NCBI GenBank assembly: GCA_036365145.1
Contig: JAEOAD010000031.1
Coordinates: 9,272,001 to 9,336,000 of the forward strand
DNA length: 64,000 nucleotides
DNA from: Orientallactaga sibirica
Lineage: Eukaryota > Chordata > Mammalia > Rodentia > Dipodidae
Direction of reading: 5' to 3'
This document shows, piece after piece, positions 55,363-64,000 of the stretch (position 1 is its first letter; the number at the start of each line of letters is the position of its first letter). Both the position numbers and the translations under genes were made by a program. The notes under the pieces are model-generated. The model ran no database searches. It saw nothing but the letters and a program-made list of their open reading frames with translations, and was not told where the DNA came from.

Positions 55363-57360
55363 ATCTATTTTTTTAATCTCATGCCGTAGCAAATATGTCC
55401 ATAAAAATTGTGGTTTATCTATTCTTTTAGTAGGAACACAGCTACATTGTCAGCCTTATATTACAGATGGCCAACATACAAACAATGACTACTAAATATG
55501 TTCATCTCATGATCATTCAATGTGGTTAGACTCCTCAGATATTGCTTATATATTAAGAACTATTTAAAATGCTTTGATAAACTATCTCAGCTGAAACAAC
55601 TCTATGTGGTCTGTGTATATTATTATCACCTGTGATTTGCTGATTAACATTTGAGGAGTTCCATTTCCTTAGAAACAAGTACGTTTCCAAGCCATACAGA
55701 CAAATACAAAGGCCTTCATGAGAAATCCTTCCATGTGTGCTCCCTGATGGCCATGAGGACTCACAATGCATTGTGGTGTGTTTGACACTATTCTTCTTGG
55801 CTTTCATTAGTCCTCTCAGGCACTCTGTGAATCCTGGAGAGAGGGGCCTGGATGGAGAAGGCTGATGCTTACCCACAACCTCATGAGGCAACATATGTTC
55901 AGGGAACCTATGTGTGAGCCTTTGAGGGGAGAGAAGAGTTTGCAGACAAACTGTTCAGGGATCCAACCAGGAGCATATAAAGCAAGAGTCCAAGTGGCAA
56001 GGGGCACCTATGGGCTGTAAAAATGGGCAGTATGGATGGGACAGTGAAAGTGAGCCACTCCCAGGACTTTTTCTAGCAAAACATGAATCTGATTCATGAC
56101 TCCAAATTCTGAGAGAAGCCACAAGGTTTTCCCCCATTTGATTTACATTATTTTAGCACTATTCTACAGTTGTAATGAGAACCAGTCATGGGAAAAGCTC
56201 AGTCTTTCTCTTTGGGTTATTCAACCTCTACTAGGACCAGAATCTACTTTTATATTGCTGAAGTCGATTTTCAGAAGATCATGAAAGGATTTTCTTTGTA
56301 CTTCAACTAGGCTCTTTAGCCATCCCAAGAACTCTAGTGTTCAAAATATCACACCTCACCTTACCCTTAAGAGTAGTAAGGTCCTGGGATTCTGTACTGA
56401 ACTCAGCGTGGCTGAGTGTCACCTAGAGAGAGGGAATGGTCCCACTCCATTTACTATATAAGTTAGGAATATGCTTTGTCATCTTAATAGTAAATTAAAC
56501 TATTTATGGAACAAGGCTTTGCTTTTCCCCCACAGTAGGTATAAAGGTAGGCAATTACTACTGTCATATTAGTGGCTCAAGCATTATAAGTCCAAAATCT
56601 CTGCTATTCTTTTGGCTTTACTCTGCTGGTCACAAGATGGTGGTAGCAATTTCAGCCTTCATATCTACATACAAGGTATGTATCTTTTTCCTTGAATCAA
56701 GAAACATTTTCCTACCCTATCTCTTCTTATTCCCCTCTTGCAAGATTTCTGTGGGTTTCAAGTCTTCCCACAGGTTTAAGGTAAGCTGAGAAACTGGGAA
56801 TCAAGTTTATGATAAGTTTTGGAATTTCACTGCGGATATATGTCTTAGATTGTGTGTGTTATTGCTGCAGTACCAAAATGCAGGGGGTTATAGCAAGGCA
56901 CAATGAAATTAACACTAGATGGGTAATCAAATTTACTGACTCTATTTCCTCATGAATTTAAACAAGTGGGCCTCATTTTGATTCACTCAATTCTCTGTCT
57001 CAGCCCTTACAAGTTAGCTCCGATGTCTATGTATGCTTTTACTTTGTGTCCAAGGACCAGGCTCCAGTAGGAATAGGATCAGTTATAGTAGTGCAACAGA
57101 GCAACGCAAGGTATGTGACCCTTTGCACATTTTTAGTCACTCTAATAACATTCATCTACATTGATATAAGTGTGTGGGTGCAGTCTGCTGTTGCACCTGG
57201 TGCAGTGTTGAGTATGGTTACTTTTTCAGGTGAATCAGAGGCCTTGTCACTCTCACCCCACAATAGCCAGTGTGTCACAGTGTATATATGACTATATATG
57301 ACAGTCTCATATAGTGCATGGCACATAAAACAGATTTTACATGTTCTCTTATTTCCCCTT
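55363..57360. other. non-repeat stretch
   Basis: About 2 kb without a repeat I can name. Short frames (up to 113 codons minus strand at 55894-55553) lack homology or initiation context. 56620-56660 (GGTCACAAGATGG) may be a scrap of an old repeat. Confidence 0.4.
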
Positions 57361-57461
57361 CCTCTCTTTTTCTTATTTTCTTTTTCTCTTTCCCCTTTCA
57401 CCCTCTCTCTCCTACTCTCTTCTCTTGTCTCTCTTTGTCTCTGTGTGTGTCTCTCTCTCTG

Positions 57462-57505
<44 letters not shown>
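57361..57505. repeat. compound CT-rich tract and (CA)n microsatellite
   Basis: Pyrimidine-rich TCTCT sequence to about 57465, then about 20 CA units. Frames of up to 142 codons across it are low-complexity artefacts. Confidence 0.9.
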
Positions 57506-57508
<3 letters not shown>

Positions 57509-58776
57509 CCATTGATCCGTTTTCAGTTTGATAACTACATTTTGTCCTGTCAAAAGCTCTGGCTGGCTCAGCTGGCCACCTGCAGGCATGGCTGGGACAT
57601 TCAAAATGAACTGCTGCAGCTCAGCCTTGAACGCAAGGCACCATCAGCATCAGCCCCAACACCTGCCCATCAACCCATGCTTTCCCGCTTCTGCCTGTGC
57701 AGCCATCATCCTACCAACTTCCCTGCTTGTGGCCAGGGCCCCTTAAGCCCTGGGAAAGACAATCACTAGAATAGAATATTCTAAACTTGTGTTGGGTTCT
57801 CCACAACTGTGGTTAGGGATCTTTCTTGATATTTGTAAACTAAGTGAATTTGACATGGAAGTCACCAAGGGGGAATACATTTGGAACATTGAAATGCTAT
57901 TTTTACAGTCACATTTCTAATCATAACTGCCCTTTAAAATCCACATAAAATCATTGCCTCCAGTCCCTCTGCTTTCTAGCCTCAGTGTGGCTCTCTGCAA
58001 TCCCACAGCATGACAAGAACAAGATTTCATTTTGAGTCAGACTTGACACAAGCTAAACACTAACATGGGCTCTTTATGTTTTAGTAAATTCATTGCTTAC
58101 AGCACCATGGATAGAAAAGAGAAAGAGAAAACTAGGTCCAGCCAAAGAGCATTGTGCTGACCTGCACAAGGTTTTTAAGAGAATAGGGAAGAAAAAAAAA
58201 AATTAGACTATATGCTATAGCTTGCCCCTAGAAAGCTGTCATAACTAAACCCACAACAGGGAAATTTCTCCCATTTGTTAGCTTGCCTTCAGGCTTAGAA
58301 CTCTCCTGAGTCAAGGTTCTCTCTCTCTTTCATCTGATGTCATACAGTGCAGAAATAGTTTCACAACTAATTTTAATGCCACGTATACAATCACATTTCC
58401 TGAGACTACTCCCAGTGTCTGCATGGTAAAACACAGAACTGCCTTTTTACTGATCTCTACTGTCACAAAAGTTGTGAGGCTGAGGCGAGATGCTAGGAAG
58501 GATGGGATAGGAGAGTTAGAAAAGTGGTCAGTAAAAAGAGTTTGGGGAAAAAAACAACAAATGAGTCAATTCCCATACTCACAATGAAAAAAAAAAAAAA
58601 ATCTTATTCAGCCTGGAGGATTATAAAACAGGACAAGAGTCCTGCCTATGGTGGCAATTCTTAATATGCCTGACACACTGTATCTTAAACATTATGTTGT
58701 CTAATTTATTCTGACCCATATAGGAAAGGGAAGAACTGTCCAGAATAACTGATATGCCCAACATTCATATGGCCAC
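57506..58776. other. unassigned DNA
   Basis: 57540-57770 is GC-richer (CTGGCTGGCTCAGCTGGCCA) but has no recognised gene. An A run lies at about 58586-58600. Confidence 0.4.
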
Positions 58777-58792
58777 AACACAGTTTTAAATT

Positions 58793-58836
<44 letters not shown>

Positions 58837-58989
58837 AAGAAAGAGAGAGAGTTTTAAAATTATATATATAAATAAATGCACATATATTTAAAATATGGTT
58901 TTAAAATTAAATATAAATAAATATATATGTAATTATATACAATATGATATATAATTATATAATATAAATACATAATTTAAAACTGTGTT
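58777..58989. repeat. AT-rich inverted repeat with (TA)n and (GA)n core
   Basis: AACACAGTTTTAAAT at 58777-58791 is perfectly inverted at 58975-58989. Between the arms lie (TA)n, (GA)n at about 58812-58850 and further TTTTAAAATTA copies. It could form a cruciform or be a decayed palindromic element. Confidence 0.7.
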
Positions 58990-59164
58990 TAGCTCTATAT
59001 AATAGATGTAGAACTTATTTTGGCTGTTCATAAGGACAGGAATCTATTTTCTTCAGCATCTATTTGGTACACAACATATACAAACAATAAATGGCAAGCC
59101 TGTAGTGAGGTAACATATTGTACTCAGTGAATCAGGAGCTTTTTTTGTATTAAGAATATACTTT

Positions 59165-59329
59165 GAGCAGGGCATGGTGGTGCACTCCTTTAATCCCAGC
59201 ACTCGGGAGGCAGAGGTAGGAGGATTGCCATGAGTTCAAGGCCACCCTGACACTACATAGCTAATTCCAGGTCATCCTGGACAAGAGTGAGACCCTACCT
59301 TGAAAAACCAAAAAAAAAAAAAAAAAAAA
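59165..59329 (+). mobile_element. B1-type SINE
   Basis: GCAGGGCATGGTGGTGCACT to GACCCTACCTTGAAAAACC and an A-tail; TACTTTG flanks both sides. Confidence 0.94.
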
Positions 59330-59334
59330 TACTT

Positions 59335-60320
59335 TGGACACATCATACACATCATGTGTTGGTAACATCATTTTCCTCCTCCCTCCTCACAATCCACTAA
59401 GGGCCCACCTCAGTGAGATTGCTGGTGTTCCCCATGGGGTTGTGGGTTATTTGTTGTAAGGACAGAAGTCACATTAGGGGTGTGCCTCTGGGTATGTCCT
59501 CCAACCTGGGGCTCTTACAGTCTTTTTGCCCCTCTTCCACAAAATTACGTGAGCCATGGTAGATGTGGTTTAAGTCTACTTCAGTGTTTAATTCTCAGGA
59601 GCCTCTGCATTTCTGCTTTGGTAAGTGTTGAGTATCCTTAGTATCTGTGTCCATCAACCTGGTGCAGATTGTCAGGCTTACCATGGAAGTAGCACTTTGG
59701 TTCATCTCACCAAATCCTCTGTGGTTTCATCTGGGACTTGGTTGAAGCACGAGAGATGAATTATCTCTTTGAGTTCCATTACCTTTTGTAAAAGAACAGA
59801 TTCGCCAATGGAAAATGAAGTCAACATAGGTTAAATGGGATAAGCATTATTAATTTTGGGAGGTTTTGATGGATGTGGGCCCACTTTTTTCCAAAGACTA
59901 GTGGGAGTTTGTCATAGGAAACTATAATCTTGGTCTCCACAGGATTCTGACCTGGTTCCACGTAGTACCAGCTGTGGGTTCCTTTTCGCTGAGCAGGTCT
60001 CTTAGCCAATCAGAAAGCCATTACCCATCAAGGCTGTGTGCCACCATTGCACAAGTGCATATGTCTTGACAGGCTAGTTGCATTTGAGAAGCTGTGATCC
60101 CTGCTTACTCACAACATTATTGGCCACTTTCCTCCAGTAGCTCTTGTAGCCCTTTCCATCACTAACTGGGCTAACTATCTTGGGAAGGGCTCTCTTCCAG
60201 ATGCCAATTGGTTCTCTTGGTGTTCTGTGTTGGCAGCATTGGTGACTTCAGCATTGGGTCTTACCTTTAACCTCAGGTGGGTAATCAAGTGCTTTGACAG
60301 AAGCCTGTAATGTTTTGGAG
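59335..60320 (-). mobile_element. L1 3' UTR (minus strand), 5'-truncated
   Basis: CTCCTCCCTCCTCACAATCC, GGTGTTCCCCATGGGGTTGT, CTCTTCCACAAAATTACGTG, CCAAAGACTAGTGGGAGTTT and TGACTTCAGCATTGGGTCTT are colinear with 7607-8620. Truncated where the B1 SINE at 60325 now sits. Confidence 0.8.
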
Positions 60321-60324
60321 ACCT

Positions 60325-60478
60325 TTTTTTTTGGGGGGGGGTTCGAGGTAGGGTCTCACTCTGGTCCAAGCTGACCTGGAATTAACTATGTAGTCTCAGG
60401 GTGGCCTTGAACTCTCAGCGATCCTCCTACCTCTGCCTCCCGAGTGCTGAGATTAAAGGTGTGCACTACCACGCCTGC
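60325..60478 (-). mobile_element. B1-type SINE (minus strand)
   Basis: T/G-rich end, GGTAGGGTCTCACTCTGGTC, CTGCCTCCCGAGTGCTGAGA and CCACGCCTGCC. Flanks TTTTGGAGACCT and TTCTGGAGACCT are its duplication. Confidence 0.93.
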
Positions 60479-60599
60479 CTTTTTCTGGAGACCTATTTTT
60501 TAATTAAGTAGTTATTTCTGTTTATTAGTCAAATACCAGACCTTTTCCTCCCTCAATAGGGGGGGAATTTCAACAGGTGTACAGATCTAGAATTCAAAA

Positions 60600-60800
60600 T
60601 TATAGAAGGAATACAATGATCTTTAACTATTCTTATTGAGAGATTTAATACACAAACATACTGTAATTTGATTGTGTTCCCATCCTATAATCCTCTTTTG
60701 TCCTCTTTACTCCATCCCCTTTTAAGTATATTTTCTTCTGTATTGACGTCTGAATGTCTCATTCTTTTTGTCCTCCTCTATCTTCTTCATCAAAATGTTG
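60600..60800 (-). mobile_element. possible old rodent L1 tail (minus strand)
   Basis: TATTGAGAGATTTAATACAC, GATTGTGTTCCCATCCTATA and CTTTACTCCATCCCCTTTT resemble an antisense L1 3' end of another lineage. Weak. Confidence 0.4.
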
Positions 60801-62980
60801 ATGGGCTCCAGATTGCGGAGGTCTTCTGGTGACAATAAAAGCCCTTATGAGGTTATAAATGCACCATTAATTGGCTCCAAGCACTACAGTTGTATCAATG
60901 ATGTTATATTGACCCTTCAACTTACATTTATACAACATAGTGAGTTATTAATAAATATTTTTAGCTACATATGACTAAAAGGAACAAACAGAAAGACTTT
61001 GGGTAACATTTGCTTCTTTGTTTATTTCCTTTTTTTACCTAAGTATAGTCCCTAGAGCACCTCGATGTGGTGAAAGTAGGAAGGAACAGGAGTTTGAAGC
61101 TTGCCTAGCCTACATAAGCCCATAGCTCCAAAAGCAAAGCAAAATCTAACAGTCAATCAAAGAAGATCAAGGTAATGGAAATGAAGAATGATCCCAGCAC
61201 AGAAACAAGCTCATTCTCTCTGAGCTACATGTTTTGGTCTGTTGTTTTAAGTTTATGATCCCTGAAGACTTATTTGTTCTTATCTAATGAGGAAACATGC
61301 AACATTTTCCCCATTTTAACAGCTTTCTGGATACATAAACTGAGATCATAAGGAATAAAGCAGTTGATGCCCTAGCATTGCCATGGGAAACATTTGGCTA
61401 TCACCATCCCCTCCTGCAGAACAAGTCTCCCTGAGAGAGGAGTTTATTCTCCTGTCTCCATACATAGCTCACAGCTGTACTTCACTGCTTATGATTATTC
61501 TGAGCGTTGAACACAGATTATAAGAGATATTGGGTGCCATATCCCCCAAACTCTACTTAAACATGTTATGAAAAATATACCACATGAAGTATTGTTGTCT
61601 GATAACTGTATTATTTTGTTTTCGTCACAAAATATAACAAAATTGTAAAAATGAGTGGTAGCAGATATAGGCAAGAATGTCCAACTTCAACTTGACAATG
61701 GAGAAAGTGAAACTCAACAAACATGTATAAGGGCACAGAACTTAACTTTATTCATACACAGAAAATCCCATGCAAGATATTTCAGTGCAGCAATGCCCAA
61801 GGCAAGGAAGCCTGTGTTGTCTGACTTGCATGAGGTGGCTGGGATTAGAAAGAAAGGAGTTTAAGAAAGGACACAGGAGTGGGTGGCAAGGAGCTACTTA
61901 AAGGAACCAGATATATTGAAAATATGAGAGTGAAATAAAACAAGCAGTTAGGAAGAAAAGCACCAGGTAGAGCACAGTAATTGAGGAGGGAACACAGTTA
62001 AGGTCATATTTAGAGACCAGCTTGTAGGTCAGTTGCAGACTAGTTTGTATAAAATCTCAAATAATAAAATTAAAGGTAGTGCTATATTGTGGACAATGTT
62101 ATTATTCATTCAATGGTACATTCATAAATTATACTTCAATATTTAGAAGATTGATTCTAAGTTGGCCTTTAAAAAAATCACCATGGAGACCATAGGTGTC
62201 TAACAATTTGGTTTCCACCAGGAAGGCTCTCCTACACAGTCAAGCCCAGAATATTTTTACAAGCATTTAAATACTGGCTAAAAATTCTTCCAATCAGCAA
62301 GAAAATCAGTCTGGATTCATATAACTAAGCTTTGTGGAAGGAGATTTTTCTAAAAGGTTAATTTCTGCCTTCAGCAAACCTTTCATAATGGGCTATTATA
62401 TGGCAAATAGTGGAGCAGTAGAATAAGGAGTGTGCCATGGTTGATGTCCCAGCAAAGCCATTCTGTACAAAAATACAGCACTGAGAGGCAGCCCACAAGG
62501 AGCAATCCTGGCCTTGCCTCACAGGGCCAACAACATGTGACCTCATTGATTGTTTGCCACTAAAGCCTGGTGATTTGATTTATTCTCAGCAGTTTTTTTT
62601 TTTCCCCTAACAATTCTCTGATCTCTACTTCCAGGCAAAACCACAAAGCAAGCAAGGAAGTGAAAAGTTTCCAGGCATCCTTGCACCATAGCCCCTACAC
62701 ACAGTCAAATCAATTCCTTGTTCACATAACAATCCACTGTTGAAGCTGAAAGAGCTGAAATGTTGGCATTAATCAAAAAAAAAAAAAAAAAAAAAAAAGA
62801 GTATATTACCTCCTCATTTCTTAAATAGGTTGACAGAGGCTAACGTTAATGCTTGGGTATATTGTAGTAAGACTTTAAAAATTATTTGGTTGATTCGTTG
62901 TATGTTAAAGAATTTTACATGACATATTTACAGAAGTTAATATGAGAGGGCTGTTCAAGGGAGAAGTATTGGGAAGAGCA
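60801..62980. other. longest non-repeat stretch of the window
   Basis: No clear repeat apart from a faint B1-like scrap near 61063-61145 and an A run at about 62775-62798. A 69-codon plus-strand frame (61655-61864) and others show no domain. Good target for cross-species conservation. Confidence 0.4.
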
Positions 62981-62984
62981 ATTG

Positions 62985-63135
62985 GCTAGGTTTTGGGGTA
63001 CTTCAGTTCAAGCCCTGCCTTGCTACCTATGAACTCAATGGCTGATTTTTCTTTAGTCACAGTTTCTTCATCAGAAATGACATGCAAACTAGACTCGATG
63101 CAATTTAATTCCTTCCAACTCTACAATTCTTTGAT
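62985..63135 (+). mobile_element. MIR-family SINE
   Basis: TACTTCAGTTCAAGCCCTGC, TTGCTACCTATGAACTCA, CACAGTTTCTTCATCAGAAA and TTCCTTCCAACTCTACAATTC follow MIR/MIR3 order. Confidence 0.7.
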
Positions 63136-63449
63136 TCCTCAATTACATTAATCTTGTCCTTTAGAATACCAAACAGAAACACAAATAGGCATTTAATAAA
63201 CATTGCTAGAATGTATTTTTTTTTTAAATTTTGACTGCCTCTTTTCTAAATCATTTCAGTTTTTTAATGCATTCCACTTAAGATTCTGCAAATGGTACAT
63301 TTCATTTGGTTTATATAGTTAGGCATCCATGATGCCTTCAGGGTTATGGTCATAAATGATGATATTGGCTTGCTTTAAGAAGCAAATAACTGTGGGAAAT
63401 GTGTCCCAATAGAATTAAAAGTGCCTCCACCCTATGTTCGCCTCCTCTG

Positions 63450-63451
<2 letters not shown>

Positions 63452-63486
<35 letters not shown>
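63452..63486. repeat. (CA)n microsatellite
   Basis: About 17 uninterrupted CA units. Confidence 0.93.
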
Positions 63487-63489
<3 letters not shown>

Positions 63490-63550
63490 ATCAGAATCAA
63501 TCAAATACAAAAATCTCCTTAGCATTGGGAATATTAAAAAGGGTTGGAGA

Positions 63551-63821
63551 GGGCTGGAGAGATGGCTTGGTGGTTAAGGTGCCTGCCTCCTAAGCCTAAG
63601 AACGCTGGTTCCAATCTCCAGGTCCCACGTTTAACCAGATGCAAAAGTGACATAAGGGTGCAATGCCACACTTAACAACAAGGGGGCACACGCATCTGGA
63701 TTTCGTTCGCAGCAGCTGAGAAGCTGCTGGCACACGCCCATCTCTATCTGTCTTCTTCTCCCTCTCTCTCTGTTTCTGTTTCTCTCTGTGTCTGTCTCAA
63801 AAAAAAAAAAAAAAAAAAAAA
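63551..63821 (+). mobile_element. DIP-like SINE, long subfamily, inserted in another DIP-like SINE
   Basis: GGGCTGGAGAGATGGCTTGG, CCAGATGCAAAAGTGACATA, the extra GTGCAATGCCACACTTAACA segment, AAGGGGGCACACGCATCTGG, a CT tract and an A-tail. Flanks GGTTGGAGAG on the left (about 63542-63551) and again at 63824-63833 come from the head of the SINE that follows. Confidence 0.93.
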
Positions 63822-63822
63822 T

Positions 63823-64000
63823 GGTTGGAGAGATGGCTTAGCAGTTAAGGTGTTTGCCTGTGAAGCCAAAGGACCCAGCTTTAATTCCCCAGGACCCATG
63901 TAAGCCAGATGCAGAAGGGACACATGCATCTGGAGTTGGTTTGCTGTGGCTAGAGGCCCTGGCGAGCCCATACTCTCTCTGTCTCTCTTCTCTCTATTTC
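63823..64000 (+). mobile_element. DIP-like SINE, cut by the window end
   Basis: GGTTGGAGAGATGGCTTAGC, AAGGTGTTTGCCTGTGAAGC, CAGATGCAGAAGGGACACATG and the start of the CT tract. Short subfamily: it lacks the extra segment of its neighbour. Confidence 0.92.

Noticed and set aside
57341..57769. 142-codon plus-strand frame and several overlapping frames
   Set aside because: Built from CT-rich and (CA)n microsatellite sequence (Ser/Leu/Phe then Thr-His repeats).
62775..62798. Processed pseudogene ending in A24
   Set aside because: No polyadenylation signal at the right distance, no open frame upstream and no target duplication that I could find.

Overview
The window looks like AT-rich, intergenic or deep-intronic DNA from a rodent nuclear genome. 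I find no intact protein-coding gene, rRNA, tRNA gene, CRISPR array or bacterial-type feature. The rodent call rests on four repeat groups: B1-type 7SL-derived SINEs (on both strands, ending in CGAAAAACC plus an A-tail), B4-like composite SINEs with (TG)n tails, ORR1/MT-like MaLR LTR elements, and young rodent-style L1s. A further abundant tRNA-derived SINE (start GGCTGGAGAGATGGCTTAGC, end in a CT-rich tract plus AAATAAATAAAT) resembles the DIP family I know from jerboas and relatives. A dipodoid rodent such as Jaculus is my best guess, from memory of repeat families and not from a search.

Layout. 1-2100: a minisatellite of about 92-108-bp units, unassigned GC-richer sequence, a long poly-T and an L1 tail. 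2393-4407: a complete non-autonomous MaLR LTR element (minus strand) with two 393-bp LTRs and a perfect 5-bp target duplication. 4413-14450: sparse old L1, MIR, B1 and DIP copies and a 1.4-kb L1 3' UTR. 14450-16490: a 5'-truncated L1 and unique DNA. 16492-16728: a MER5-like hAT fossil. 16807-25985: a near full-length but dead L1 with monomer-like 5' UTR repeats, ORF1 and ORF2. It is interrupted by a second MaLR element, two B1 SINEs and possibly a retrocopied transcript end. 28820-29830: an ancient L1 with a younger L1 stub inside it. 30377-36295: another L1 (RT domain to 3' end) containing two further L1 insertions and two B1 SINEs. One of these L1 insertions has a 5' inversion and an 18-bp perfect target duplication. 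36300-64000: scattered L1 tails, SINEs, an MLT1-like LTR, MIRs, a 34-bp minisatellite, several CA/TG microsatellites and an AT-rich inverted repeat.

Nothing works as an operon or pathway here. The logic of the window is retrotransposition: L1 machinery evidently mobilised the SINEs and L1 copies (A-tails, 10-20-bp target duplications), while MaLR elements used LTR integration (5-bp duplication). The nesting gives a relative time order. Both recognisable L1 reverse transcriptase active-site motifs are damaged, so no copy here should be autonomous. Long open frames in the window fall in repeats or low-complexity tracts. The longest stretches with no recognised repeat (about 12.8-14.4, 54.1-55.0, 55.4-57.4 and 60.8-62.9 kb) are where conserved non-coding elements should be sought. 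I did not find a convincing previously undescribed system. The best leads are the 92-108-bp minisatellite, the open frame shared by the two MaLR interiors, and the DIP subfamily with an extra segment.
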